From Streptomyces sp. Q6 (GTDB lineage Bacteria; Actinomycetota; Actinomycetes; Streptomycetales; Streptomycetaceae): DNA of 64,000 nt. The number at the start of each line of letters is the position of its first letter. The stretch's first letter is position 1. Location of the stretch: assembly GCF_036967205.1 (NCBI RefSeq), contig NZ_CP146022.1, forward strand, positions 7,006,001 through 7,070,000. The letters are read 5' to 3'. Under the pieces are notes generated by a model, which saw nothing but the letters and a program-made list of their open reading frames with translations, did no database searches and was not told the DNA's origin. Shown here one piece after another: positions 1-7,779 of the stretch. A program made the translations under genes and the position numbers.

Positions 1-729
1 CTGCGTGGCGTAGGAGCCGAGTCCACCGCTCGCGCCCCAGATGAGGACGTTGTCGCCCTGCTTCATGCCGGCGCCGTTGCGGGAGACGAGCTGCCGGTAC
101 GCGGTGGAGTTCACCAGACCGGGCGCGGCGGCCTCTTCCCAGCTCAGGTGGTCCGGCTTGGGCATCAGCTGGTTGGACTTGACGAGCGCGATCTCGGCGA
201 GCCCGCCGAAGTTCGTCTCGAAGCCCCAGATGCGCTGCTCGGGGTCGAGCATCGTGTCGTTGTGGCCGTCGCTCGACTCCAGCTCGACGCTCAGGCAGTG
301 CGCGACGACCTCGTCACCGGGGTTCCAGGAGTTCACGCCCGGTCCGGTGCGCAGCACGACGCCCGCGAGGTCGGAGCCGATGATGTGGTACGGCAGGTCG
401 TGGCGCTTGGAGAGCTCGGACAGGCGCCCGTAGCGCTCCAGGAAGTTGAAGGTGGACACCGGCTCGAAGATCGAGGTCCACACCGAGTTGTAGTTGACCG
501 AGGAGGCCATCACGGCCACCAGTGCCTCGCCCGGGCCGAGCTCGGGCACCGGCACGTCGTCCAGGTGGATCGACTTGCGCGGGTCCTTCTCGCGGGACTC
601 GAGCCCGGCGAACATCTCCGCCTCGTCCTTGTGCACGGTGATCGCGCGGTACGAGTCGGGGAGCGGCAGGGCGGCGAAGTCGGCAGACGTGGCGGTCTGC
701 GACTGAATCGCGTCCAGGATGTCCTTCAC
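1..729 (-). CDS. ccr: Crotonyl-CoA carboxylase/reductase, N-terminal part (gene runs off the window)
   Basis: Only the first 243 codons lie in the window. The GTG start at 729 reads VKDILDAIQS and is preceded by GGAGG 7 nt upstream. The fragment matches the start of the large zinc-free MDR-type crotonyl-CoA carboxylase/reductase family: an N-terminal region naming Ser/Arg substrates (PLPDSYRAITVHKDE) followed by the GroES-like fold with GVNSWNPGDEVV-like and NFGGLAEIALVK-like segments. The family reductively carboxylates crotonyl-CoA to ethylmalonyl-CoA with NADPH, feeding the ethylmalonyl-CoA pathway and supplying polyketide extender units. The neighbours support this: a 3-hydroxyacyl-CoA dehydrogenase and TetR regulator lie upstream on the same strand. 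The long 1.18-kb leader separates it from tetR, so it probably has its own promoter. Family recognition is from memory of conserved segments; the C-terminal half is not visible. Confidence 0.88.
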   Translation of the reverse strand, partial: MKDILDAIQSQTATSADFAALPLPDSYRAITVHKDEAEMFAGLESREKDPRKSIHLDDVPVPELGPGEALVAVMASSVNYNSVWTSIFEPVSTFNFLERYGRLSELSKRHDLPYHIIGSDLAGVVLRTGPGVNSWNPGDEVVAHCLSVELESSDGHNDTMLDPEQRIWGFETNFGGLAEIALVKSNQLMPKPDHLSWEEAAAPGLVNSTAYRQLVSRNGAGMKQGDNVLIWGASGGLGSYATQ

Positions 730-1042
730 GGTGGTGCCTCCGGCGGTGAGCGACTGAGGGGATCGCTGAGTCGGGTGTGGCTGCTGGGTTTGAGGGTGTG
801 CCGTCGGTTCGGCGGGGGTGGTGCTGTGGCAGCGCTGGGTGTGGCGCGGAAGGTTGCCTGTGACGCAGGCGTCCGGGCGCACGGGTCACGGTCGGTCGTG
901 GCCTGTGGGGACAGCCGGCGTACGGAAGTTCTCTGCACGCCGGCCGCCCGGACTCCTTCAACGTATGGCACGCCGTGACAACGCACAAGGCACTGCGTGC
1001 CACGAGTTTCGCTCAGGTGAAATCTTTACGACACAACTGAGC

Positions 1043-1105
1043 GATGATCGATCATCCATGGTCAGGGGCGGGTTGTGCGGGCAGGAAGGGATCGATGATC
1101 GATCA
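1043..1105. repeat. Pair of GATC-rich 13-bp direct repeats, one a perfect palindrome
   Basis: The sequence cgatgatcgatca is present twice, 51 nt apart start to start. The first copy is embedded in gatgatcgatcatc, a perfect 14-bp palindrome; the second is embedded in gatcgatgatcgatc, symmetric except at the centre. They lie about 310-380 nt upstream of the ccr start codon. The spacing is close to five helical turns, as expected for cooperative operator pairs. Function is inferred; nothing identifies the binding protein. Confidence 0.45.
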
Positions 1106-1141
1106 CACCAGGGGTGGGCTGGTGGCCCGGGATGCGCGAGA

Positions 1142-1178
1142 GCCCTCTGACGTGGCACTGCGTGCCACGTCAGAGGGC
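1142..1178 (-). terminator. Perfect 17-bp stem-loop, likely terminator of the decayed minus-strand genes
   Basis: The arms gccctctgacgtggcac (1142-1158) and its exact complement (1162-1178) flank a 3-nt loop (tgc). No U-tract follows, which is usual for Streptomyces terminators. It sits immediately downstream, on the minus strand, of the carbohydrate-binding-module remnant ending about 1190, so it is probably the fossil terminator of that gene. Confidence 0.6.
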
Positions 1179-1189
1179 CGGTCCCGCCG

Positions 1190-1460
1190 CGTCGGTTCGG
1201 GACGAGGGACAAGCCATCCACGGTCGCGTTGCCGACCGCCGGGAGCGAGAGGCCCAAGCTGATCGCCGAGCAGCCCGACGGAACGGCCGGGGTCGTGCGC
1301 GCCGCCTGCTGCCAGGTCGACGGCGACGGGGCGTACGCCGGTACTCGTCCCGTACGACCGGGTCCCGGCGCTGTCACGCAGGTGCACGCTGATCTTCACG
1401 GGGGAGCCGGCCGCCCGGCTGCCCTTGAACCACAGGCCCGGCGCGTACGTGCGGCGACGT
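1190..1460 (-). pseudogene. Remnant of a secreted carbohydrate-binding-module protein (C-terminal end)
   Basis: Two reading frames on the minus strand together resemble the last beta-sandwich domain of a secreted glycoside hydrolase or CBM protein. One frame reads TYAPGLWFKGS then PVKISVHLRDSAGT (about 1380-1445). The other carries TWQQAARTTPAVPSG and AISLGLSLPAVGNATVDGLS, then LVPN (about 1200-1320). The TW-Q and AVDDLSLV-type ending is typical of CBM_4_9-like domains. At least one frameshift separates the halves and no start codon or signal peptide remains. It abuts the nucleotide-sugar dehydrogenase remnant without a gap. Assignment rests on motif resemblance only. Confidence 0.4.
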
Positions 1461-1740
1461 CAGGATGATGGCCTGCTCCGGCACGGCCTGCTCGACGGCG
1501 GTGGCGCAGGCGCCCGCTCCAGCGCCCGCAGGTCCGGTACGAGATGGTCGTCGACCGGTGTCGGCCCGCAGATGACGACGGTCTCGGCCGCGCGCAGGGC
1601 GGCCGGATCCGTCGTCAACAGCAGCCGGTCGCCGGCCAGTCGGCGGCGCAGTCGCGCGTGGCCGGCGGGCAGCGGATCCACGTCGTACGCGCCGGGCATC
1701 CGGTCCCCCAGGAGCGCGGAGATGGAAGCCGCCTGATGCG
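1455..1740 (-). pseudogene. Remnant of a UDP-glucose/GDP-mannose-type nucleotide-sugar dehydrogenase
   Basis: On the minus strand one frame reads LTTDPAALRAAETVVICGPT then PVDDHLVPDLRALERA. The next frame continues CATAVEQAVPEQAIILTS. Together these match the NAD-binding half of nucleotide-sugar dehydrogenases (the ADVVIICVPTP-DEHLVPDLS motif followed by the alpha/beta segment ending in ILTST). The frames are joined by a 1-nt deletion near 1508, and the ORF has neither the N-terminal GxGxxG nor the catalytic Cys domain. The sequence switches abruptly at about 1455 into the CBM-like remnant, which looks like a deletion junction. Such dehydrogenases make UDP-glucuronate or ManNAcA for surface polysaccharides; this copy cannot. 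Confidence 0.55.
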
Positions 1741-1913
1741 GCCTCTATCGGTGGGGCACAAGCCGTCAGCGAGCCACGGGGTTCCAGCAGGGGGGAGATG
1801 GCGAAAAGGTTCGTACAGGTGCGGTGAGGGAGGCGGACGGCCGGCGGGCGCGCACCGGGTGAGCCCGCGCACCGGCGGCGCACCGAACGGCTTCGGCGCG
1901 GGGCCGACCGGCT

Positions 1914-2729
1914 CTACCGGTTCCTGAGCGCTTCCTCGATCGTGCGCATCACCTCGGGCAGCGGGGCGTCCGTGCGCGCCACCGCCACCAGAACCTCGCC
2001 GGTGTGCGACACCTGGGCCGGCGGCGGGGAGGCCGGGGTGCGCCCCGCGCCGATGCCGGTGCCGAACGTGCGGCGGACGATCGCGAAGGCGTGGTCGAGC
2101 TGGTTCTCCACGTCGCCCTGGCCGCCGGCCCGCAGCCAGCGGCGCAGCACGTGGTTGTGGGCGGTCACGACGGCCGACGCGGCGACCTCGGCGAGCAGCG
2201 GGTCGTCGTTGCCGTCGTGGTGGGCCTGCTCGTCGAAGTGGCCCAGCAGATAGCGGGTGAACAGACGCTCGTAGCGGGCCACCGAGGCGATCTCGCGCTC
2301 ACGCAGCGTGGGCACCTCGCGGGTCAGCCGGTAGCGCTCTACGGACACCGCGGGCGAGGCGGCGTACATCTTCATGACTTCCTTGATGCCGCGGCACACC
2401 GTGTCCAGCGGGTGCTCCAGGGGAGGCGCCGCGTTCAGCACCGCCTCCGCGCGGACCAGGGTGTCGTCGTGGTCCGGGAAGATCGCCTCTTCCTTGGAGC
2501 GGAAGTGACGGAAGAAGGTGCGGCGGGCGACGCCGGCGGCCGCGGCGATCTCGTCGACCGTCGTCGCCTCGTACCCCTTCGTGGCGAAGAGCTCCATCGC
2601 CGCGGCCGCGAGCTCGCGGCGCATCTTGAGCCGCTGGGCGGCGGCTCGGGTGCCCGCGGCGCTCTCCGGAGCGTCGGGCTGAGCCGGGGTACGGGAGGAC
2701 GGGTCGGCGGCCTTATGAGCGGGCGTCAT
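1914..2729 (-). CDS. TetR/AcrR family transcriptional regulator
   Basis: A 271-aa protein. A Pro/Ala-rich leader (1-33) precedes a TetR helix-turn-helix at about 36-84, with key residues MELFATKGYEATTVDEI and AGVARRTFFRHFRSKEEA. The rest is an all-helical ligand domain of unknown effector, with a VERYRLTREVPTLRERE-type helix seen in acyl-CoA-pathway TetR regulators, and a 30-residue C-terminal extension. I chose the ATG at 2729 because a 21-bp palindrome ends only 5 nt upstream of it, leaving no room for a leader; the longer frame would translate through that operator. The gene follows the 3-hydroxyacyl-CoA dehydrogenase by 115 nt on the same strand and precedes ccr, so it probably controls this acyl-CoA cluster and itself. 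The effector is unknown. Confidence 0.85.
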   Translation of the reverse strand: MTPAHKAADPSSRTPAQPDAPESAAGTRAAAQRLKMRRELAAAAMELFATKGYEATTVDEIAAAAGVARRTFFRHFRSKEEAIFPDHDDTLVRAEAVLNAAPPLEHPLDTVCRGIKEVMKMYAASPAVSVERYRLTREVPTLREREIASVARYERLFTRYLLGHFDEQAHHDGNDDPLLAEVAASAVVTAHNHVLRRWLRAGGQGDVENQLDHAFAIVRRTFGTGIGAGRTPASPPPAQVSHTGEVLVAVARTDAPLPEVMRTIEEALRNR

Positions 2730-2734
2730 GCCCC

Positions 2735-2755
2735 GAACGTACTGCATGTACGTTC
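2735..2755. promoter_or_regulatory. 21-bp operator palindrome at the tetR start
   Basis: Inverted repeat with 8-bp perfect arms GAACGTAC (2735-2742) and GTACGTTC (2748-2755) around a 5-nt centre (tgcat). It lies 5 nt upstream of the TetR gene start codon, the usual position for autorepression by a TetR dimer. The size and dyad symmetry are right for this family. No second full copy was noticed upstream of the dehydrogenase or ccr. Confidence 0.7.
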
Positions 2756-2844
2756 CAAGTCGCTCCCCGGTAAGCGGGCCGCCCGGCTCCCCGAGCAGCC
2801 CGCCCCAGTCCGACCCGAGGTCGGGACCCGCCCCCGCTCCCGGC

Positions 2845-4635
2845 TCAGCGCCGTGCATATTCGCGGAAGCCACGGCCCGTCTTGCGGCCGAGGCAGCCCG
2901 CGGCCACCAGGTGTTCGAGCAGCGGCGCGGGCGCGAGACCCGGGTCGCGGAACTCGCGGTGCAGGACCTTCTCGATGGCCAGGGAGACGTCGAGGCCCAC
3001 CACGTCGAGGAGTTCGAAGGGTCCCATCGGGTAGCCGCCGCCGAGCTTCATCGCGGCGTCGATGTCGTCGAGGGTGGCGTAGTGCTCCTGCACCATCTTG
3101 ATCGCGTTGTTCAGGTACGGGAACAGCAACGCGTTCACGATGAACCCGGCCCGGTCGCCGCAGTCCACGGGGTGCTTGCGGATCTTGAGGGTCAGGTCCT
3201 TGACGGTGGAGTGCACGTCGTCGGAGGTGAGGACGGTCCGCACGACCTCCACCAGCTTCATCGCCGGTGCCGGGTTGAAGAAGTGCATCCCGATGACGTC
3301 CTGCGGGCGCGAGGTGGCGCGGGCGCAGGCGACGACCGGCAGCGACGAGGTCGTCGTGGCGAGGATCGCGCCCGGCTTGCAGACCTTGTCGAACGTGCCG
3401 AACAGCTGCCGCTTGATCTCCAGGTCCTCGGCGACGGCCTCCAGGGCGAGGTCGACGTCCGCGAAGGCCTCGTAGGAACCGGCCGGCGCGATCCGCGCGA
3501 GCGTCTGCGCCGCGGCCTCGGCCGTCATCCGGCCCTTGTCGACAGAGCGCTGAAGAGACTTGCCGATACGGGCCTTCGCCGCGTCCGCCTTCTCCTCGCT
3601 GCGGGCGGCGAGCACGATGTCGTACCCGGCCTTCGCGAACACCTCGGCGATGCCGGAGGCCATCGTTCCCGAGCCCGCGACACCGACGGAGCGGATCGTG
3701 CGCCCCGGGGCGGCCACGGCGTCGCTCAGCGGCGTCAGGGCGTCCCGCACGACCACCGAACTGCCCGGCTCCTCGTACGAGTAGAAGCCGCGGCCCGCCT
3801 TGCGTCCCGTCAGGCCCGCCTCGCTGAGCTGCTTGAGGATCGGCGCGGGGGCGTGCAGCCGGTCGCGGGACTCGGCGTACATGGCGTCGAGGACGGTCCG
3901 CGCGGTGTCGACACCGATCAGGTCGAGCAGCGCGAGCGGGCCCATCGGCAGTCCGCAGCCCAGCTTCATCGCGGCGTCGATGTCCTCGCGGGACGCGTAC
4001 TTGGCCTCGTACATCGCGGCGGCCTGGTTGAGGTAGCCGAAGAGCAGTCCGTCGGCGACGAAACCGGGCCGGTCGCCGACGGCGACGGGCTCCTTGCCGA
4101 GCTCCACGGCGAGGTCGGTGACGGCGGCGACCGCGGTCGGGGCGGTCAGCACGCTGGAGACCACCTCGACGAGCTTCATCGCGGGGGCCGGGTTGAAGAA
4201 GTGCAGCCCGATGACGCGCTCGGGCCGCGCGGAGTCGGCGGCGAGCCGGGTCACGGACAGCGCGTTCGTCCCGGTCGCGAGGATCGTCTCGGGCCGCACG
4301 ACCGCGTCCAGGGCGCGGAAGATCTGCTGCTTGATCTCGTACGACTCCGGGGCGACCTCGATCACCAGGTCGGCGTCGGCGGCGGCCTGGAGGTCCGTGA
4401 ACGTACGGAACCGGGCGAGCAGGTCCGCACGCTCCTGCTCGGTGAGGTGCTCGCGGCGTACCGCACGCGCCGTCGAGGCCTCCAGGGAGGCGGCGGCCTG
4501 CGCGGTGGCGGCCTCGCTGATGTCGATGCCGATGACCTCGCGGCCGGCGCGTGCGAGGACCTCGGCGATGCCGGTGCCCATGGTGCCGAGGCCGACGACG
4601 GCGACCGTAGAGATGCGGGACAGGGGAGCGTCCAT
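2845..4635 (-). CDS. 3-hydroxyacyl-CoA (3-hydroxybutyryl-CoA) dehydrogenase, tandem two-domain form
   Basis: A 596-aa protein made of two complete copies of the roughly 290-aa 3-hydroxyacyl-CoA dehydrogenase unit. Copy 1 has the NAD-binding GLGTMG at 15-20, catalytic HFFNPAPAMKLVE at 145-157 and the C-terminal DRPGFVADGLLFGYLN region from 188. Copy 2 starts at about 314 with GSGTM at 321-325 and repeats MHFFNPAPAMKLVEVV and DRAGFIVNALLFPYLN. Both copies keep the His-Glu dyad motifs, so both may be active. The reaction is NAD(P)-dependent interconversion of 3-hydroxyacyl-CoA and acetoacyl-CoA, which feeds crotonyl-CoA to the neighbouring Ccr. The ATG at 4635 has GGAG 9 nt upstream. Single-unit enzymes of about 285 aa are more common; the duplicated form is typical of actinobacteria. 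Confidence 0.93.
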   Translation of the reverse strand: MDAPLSRISTVAVVGLGTMGTGIAEVLARAGREVIGIDISEAATAQAAASLEASTARAVRREHLTEQERADLLARFRTFTDLQAAADADLVIEVAPESYEIKQQIFRALDAVVRPETILATGTNALSVTRLAADSARPERVIGLHFFNPAPAMKLVEVVSSVLTAPTAVAAVTDLAVELGKEPVAVGDRPGFVADGLLFGYLNQAAAMYEAKYASREDIDAAMKLGCGLPMGPLALLDLIGVDTARTVLDAMYAESRDRLHAPAPILKQLSEAGLTGRKAGRGFYSYEEPGSSVVVRDALTPLSDAVAAPGRTIRSVGVAGSGTMASGIAEVFAKAGYDIVLAARSEEKADAAKARIGKSLQRSVDKGRMTAEAAAQTLARIAPAGSYEAFADVDLALEAVAEDLEIKRQLFGTFDKVCKPGAILATTTSSLPVVACARATSRPQDVIGMHFFNPAPAMKLVEVVRTVLTSDDVHSTVKDLTLKIRKHPVDCGDRAGFIVNALLFPYLNNAIKMVQEHYATLDDIDAAMKLGGGYPMGPFELLDVVGLDVSLAIEKVLHREFRDPGLAPAPLLEHLVAAGCLGRKTGRGFREYARR

Positions 4636-4965
4636 CCGGGAACTCCAGGAGTGAGGGTGACGACTGAGGGGTCACACCCGAAGACGCCACATGCCGGGCG
4701 TCGTGCGGGAGTTGAACGTGGCGCGCGGCGCACACGGGAAGCGGCGGCCCTGTCCCGGGGCCATGCCGTACTGGGTCGTGCTGGTGGTGCCTGAACCGAC
4801 TGGCACTCGCGGCGGCTGCGTCACCAGGCCGCACGAGTGGTGCTGCGGGAAGTATGCCCCGCTCACCTGAGCTTAACCGACGAGTAACGAGCGCACCAGT
4901 CCTCGGTGTTGGCCAGTCGCTGTGATCTACGTCGCCGCAGGCCCGGCGCGTCTACCCTCGGTCTC
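4636..4965. promoter_or_regulatory. Divergent promoter region with an imperfect TTA..TAA dyad
   Basis: A 330-bp region between the minus-strand dehydrogenase and the plus-strand HEAT-repeat gene, with no credible gene. At 4873-4887 it contains ttaaccgacgagtaa, an imperfect 15-bp dyad of form TTAnnCGACGnnTAA, suitable for a regulator of fatty-acid or acyl-CoA genes. A possible -10 (taccct, about 4954) lies close to the HEAT gene start, suggesting a very short leader there. All are candidate sites only. Confidence 0.4.
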
Positions 4966-5537
4966 ATGGACGAAGAGTCGCGAGCGGTGACAGAGCGCAT
5001 CCGGAAGGAATCCGGCGGCACGCCCGCCTTCGAGCAACTGGCCGCCACGGCCGACCACGACGAGCTGGCCGCGGTGCTCACGGCGCCGGAACAGCCCTTG
5101 TGGTCCCGGGAGTTGGCCGCGTACCGGCTCGGCCTGGCCGGTGATCGCCGCGCCTTCGAGTCCCTCGTCCTGCTCCTCAACCACCGCGACGCCGAGCGGT
5201 GCGCCGCCGCCGCGCAGGCGCTGCTCGCCCTGCGCGACCCGCGCACGGGCCGCGCGGCGGCGGCCCTGGCCACGAACGAACTGCGGGTCGCCTACGCCCT
5301 GCACCCCATCCGCCTGCTCACTCAGCTCAGGGCCCCCGAATCGGCCCCGGCCCTGATCGCCACGCTCCGCCGCCGCCTGACCCCGCACGACCCGTACCGC
5401 ACGGTGGCCCTGGCCTGCGTCGAGGGCCTCGGCAGCCTGGCGGACCCCCGCGCCCGCGAGGTCCTCACGGAGGCGGCGACCCACCCGAGACTGGCGATGG
5501 CGGCGGCAGCGGCCCTGGCACGGCTGCCGGGGAGTGA
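4966..5537 (+). CDS. HEAT-repeat protein (apparent 1-nt frameshift at its last codons)
   Basis: Starts MDEESRAVTERIRKESGG and encodes about 190 residues of helical repeats: ELAAYRLGLAGDRRAFESLV, LLLNHRDAERCAAAAQALLA and APESAPALIATLRRRL, with the D-R-A-V/A pattern of HEAT/PBS-lyase-type repeats. No catalytic motif is seen; such proteins are protein-protein scaffolds. In the sequence as given the frame does not stop: it reads on past 5537 to 6270, antisense through the acetyltransferase and radical SAM genes, which is implausible. Adding one G to the GGGG at 5529-5532 gives ...RLPGE followed by TGA at 5535-5537, only 2 nt before the 3' end of the convergent acetyltransferase. I therefore place the real end at 5537. 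Confidence 0.72.
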
Positions 5538-5538
5538 G

Positions 5539-6069
5539 TCAGGTGGCGGCCGGGCCCCGCCGGTACCGCAGCTCCGGCACGCTCGCGCCGCCCACCTCGT
5601 ACGGCTCGCGGGCCCCGTCCGCCACGAAACCGGCCCGCTCGTAGAACCGCCGCGCCCGCGCGTTCCCCTCCACGACCCACAGCCGCATCACGGGCCGCCC
5701 GGCCGCGAGGGAGCCGGCGAGGCACGTCTCCAGGAGCGCCCGCCCGACTCCGGTCGACAGCTGGGCCGGATCGACGTACAGCGCGTACAACTCGCCCTCG
5801 CCGGGCGGTACATCGGTGTCCCGGCACGGCCCGTGGCAGCCCCAGCCGATCACGCGGCCGGCGCGCTCGGCGACGTACTCCTCGGAGCGCCCGAACAGCT
5901 CCCGCCGCCGCTCGGCGTCCCGGTCCGCGCTCATCGCGTCCAGGTACGCCCGCGGCATCAGCCCCGCGTACGCGAACCGCCAGCCCCGTACGCGGACCTC
6001 GGCCACCGCGGCGCAGTCGTCGAGGGTCATGGGGCGCAGCAGGACAGGGGTGCGGGCGGGCCGGTTCAC
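5539..6069 (-). CDS. GNAT family N-acetyltransferase
   Basis: A 176-aa single-domain GNAT protein. It has the N-terminal LRPMTLDDCAAVAEVRVRGW helix and the central AERAGRVIGWGCHGP strand. The acetyl-CoA motif A follows as LYVDPAQLSTGVGRALLETC (Q-x-x-G-x-G-x-A/G). The C-terminal LWVVEGNARARRFYERAGF segment is typical. It transfers an acetyl group to an amine of unknown identity. The GTG at 6069 (VNRPARTPV) is used because it gives the full N-terminal strand; an ATG at 6030 would cut into it. It is convergent with the HEAT-repeat gene and codirectional with the radical SAM gene, 56 nt downstream of that gene's stop. Confidence 0.85.
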   Translation of the reverse strand: MNRPARTPVLLRPMTLDDCAAVAEVRVRGWRFAYAGLMPRAYLDAMSADRDAERRRELFGRSEEYVAERAGRVIGWGCHGPCRDTDVPPGEGELYALYVDPAQLSTGVGRALLETCLAGSLAAGRPVMRLWVVEGNARARRFYERAGFVADGAREPYEVGGASVPELRYRRGPAAT

Positions 6070-6125
6070 GGGCCCAGTGTCGCCCACACCGCCGCGCGGC
6101 ACCTTCCCCGTCGCCCGCGCCGCTC

Positions 6126-7169
6126 TCACAACAGGGTCAGCTGCGTGGGTCCGGCCTGGGTGGGCACCAGTGGCTCCGGGTCCCGTACGCGCCGGGGCGA
6201 GGCCGCCCGCGACGGGCCGATCCCGAACTCCTCCGCCAGCTCGTGCACCTGCCGCGTCACCCGCCGCTGATACCACTTCGGGGCGTACGCGCCGTCCGCG
6301 TACAGCCGCTCGTAACGCCGTACGAGGTAGGGGTGGTGCCGCGCCAGCCATGCCATGAACCACTCGCGCGCCCCCGGCCGCAGATGCAGCACGAGCGGCG
6401 TCACGGACGTCGCCCCGGCCCGCGCGACGGCCCGCACCGTCGCCCGCAGCTGCTCGGGCCGGTCGCCGAGGAAGGGGATCACCGGCGCCATCAGCACCCC
6501 GCAGCCGATCCCCGCGTCGGTGAGCGCGCGCACCGCGTCGAGCCTGCGCTCGGGCGCGGGCGTGCCCGGCTCGACGGTGCGCCACAGCTCCTGGTCCACG
6601 AAACCGACCGAGACGCAGACCCCGACGTCCGTCACCTCGGCCGCCTGTCGCAGCAGCGGGAGGTCGCGCAGGATCAGCGTGCCCTTCGTCAGGATGCTGA
6701 AGGGATTCGCGTAGTCGCGCAGCGCCTCGATGATGCCGGGCATCAACCGGTAGCGCCCTTCGGCCCGTTGGTAGCAGTCGACGTTCGTGCCCATCGCGAT
6801 GTGCTCGCCGAGCCAGCGGCGTGAGCCGAGGTGGTGGCGCAGCAGTTGCGGCGCGTTCACCTTCACCACGATCTGGCTGTCGAAGTCGAGTCCGCTGTCC
6901 AGGTCGAGGTAGCTGTGGGTGTTGCGGGCGAAGCAGTAGACGCAGGCGTGCGTGCAGCCGCGGTACGGGTTGACGGTCCATTCGAACGGCATGCGGGACG
7001 CGCCGGGCACCCGGTTCACGATCGAGCGCGCCCGGATCTCGTGAAAGGTCACCCCGCGGAACTCCGGGGTGTCGATGGTCCTGCTGACCACGGCGTCCGC
7101 GCCGAACAGCGCGGCGTCGGGCGCCCGGCCGTGTTCGGCCGGTCCGTCCGTGAGGTTCTCCCAGCGCAT
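6126..7169 (-). CDS. Rv2578c family radical SAM protein
   Basis: A 347-aa protein. The radical SAM cluster motif is CTHACVYC (C72, C76, C79), after WTVNPYRGC. Downstream are MGTNVDCYQRAEG, FSILTKGTLILRD and the GVLMAPVIPFLGD segment, which are hallmarks of the SplB-like/Rv2578c subgroup seen in actinobacteria. The 4Fe-4S cluster would cleave S-adenosylmethionine to a 5'-deoxyadenosyl radical; the substrate is unknown. The start at 7169 (MRWENLTDGP) has GAGGAGG 6 nt upstream; the longer frame lacks any ribosome site. The upstream 7170-7335 region is divergent with the SRPBCC gene. Confidence 0.87.
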   Translation of the reverse strand: MRWENLTDGPAEHGRAPDAALFGADAVVSRTIDTPEFRGVTFHEIRARSIVNRVPGASRMPFEWTVNPYRGCTHACVYCFARNTHSYLDLDSGLDFDSQIVVKVNAPQLLRHHLGSRRWLGEHIAMGTNVDCYQRAEGRYRLMPGIIEALRDYANPFSILTKGTLILRDLPLLRQAAEVTDVGVCVSVGFVDQELWRTVEPGTPAPERRLDAVRALTDAGIGCGVLMAPVIPFLGDRPEQLRATVRAVARAGATSVTPLVLHLRPGAREWFMAWLARHHPYLVRRYERLYADGAYAPKWYQRRVTRQVHELAEEFGIGPSRAASPRRVRDPEPLVPTQAGPTQLTLL

Positions 7170-7335
7170 GACGCCTCCTCGGTTGGTTCTGCCCCCGCGT
7201 CCCAGAATAGAACACATGTTCCCTTGATCGTGCGAACCTGTTTCCGAACCCTTCAGGGCCCCGGATTTGGTGGCCGGTGCGCCGGGTGGTTGGCTTGCCG
7301 GAGCCCCTGAAGAACCAAGTGCTGGAGGAAGAGCC

Positions 7336-7779
7336 ATGGCGCAGGTCGAGGCCACCACGGAGCGGGTCGTCGCCGCCAAGCCGGACGACGTGTTCGACGC
7401 CCTCGCCGACTACAGCGGGACGCGCGCGAAGCTGCTGTCCGAGCACTTCAGCGAGTACGAGGTGCGCGAGGGCGGCGACGGCGAGGGCACCGTCGTGCAC
7501 TGGAAGCTCCAGGCCACCAGCAAGCGCGTCCGCGACTGCCTGCTCGACGTGAGCGAGCCGACCGACGGCGAACTCGTCGAGAAGGACCGCAACTCGTCGA
7601 TGGTGACGACGTGGCGCGTCACCCCGGCCGGCGAGGGCCGGTCCCGGGTCACGGTGACCACCGTGTGGAACGGCGCGGGCGGCATCGGCGGCTTCTTCGA
7701 GAAGACGTTCGCCCCCAAGGGCCTCGGCCGCATCTACGACGCCGTCCTCGCCAAGCTCGCCACCGAGGTCGAGAAGTAG
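7336..7779 (+). CDS. SRPBCC family (START-like) protein
   Basis: A 147-aa single-domain protein. The N-terminal strand ATTERVVAAKPDDVFDALAD and the helix after YSGTRAKLLSEHFSEYEV are typical of the polyketide-cyclase/dehydrase or Bet v1-like fold. The C-terminal long helix ends FAPKGLGRIYDAVLAKLATE. These proteins bind hydrophobic ligands in a helix-grip cavity; the ligand is unknown. The ATG is preceded by GGAGGAAGAGCC. It is transcribed alone, divergent from the radical SAM gene. Confidence 0.8.
   Translation: MAQVEATTERVVAAKPDDVFDALADYSGTRAKLLSEHFSEYEVREGGDGEGTVVHWKLQATSKRVRDCLLDVSEPTDGELVEKDRNSSMVTTWRVTPAGEGRSRVTVTTVWNGAGGIGGFFEKTFAPKGLGRIYDAVLAKLATEVEK

Larger units (their letters stand above)
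730..1190. other. Intergenic region upstream of ccr with repeated palindromic motifs
   Basis: No convincing coding sequence is seen here. It holds the leader and promoter region of the minus-strand ccr gene. Two repeat families stand out. The 13-mer cgatgatcgatca occurs at 1042-1054 and 1093-1105; the first copy is part of a perfect 14-bp palindrome at 1043-1056. The 16-mer ggcactgcgtgccacg, itself a short hairpin, occurs at 989-1004 and again within the large hairpin at 1154-1169. These could be operators for a regulator of ccr, but no regulator can be assigned from sequence alone. Confidence 0.5.

Noticed and set aside
2726-4834. Long plus- and minus-strand frames across the dehydrogenase gene
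   Set aside because: They show no family motifs and follow from the GC-skewed codon use of the genuine minus-strand gene.
5538-6270. Extension of the HEAT-repeat frame beyond 5537
   Set aside because: It is antisense to the acetyltransferase and radical SAM genes and becomes Pro/Arg-rich; a missing G at 5529-5532 explains the lost stop.
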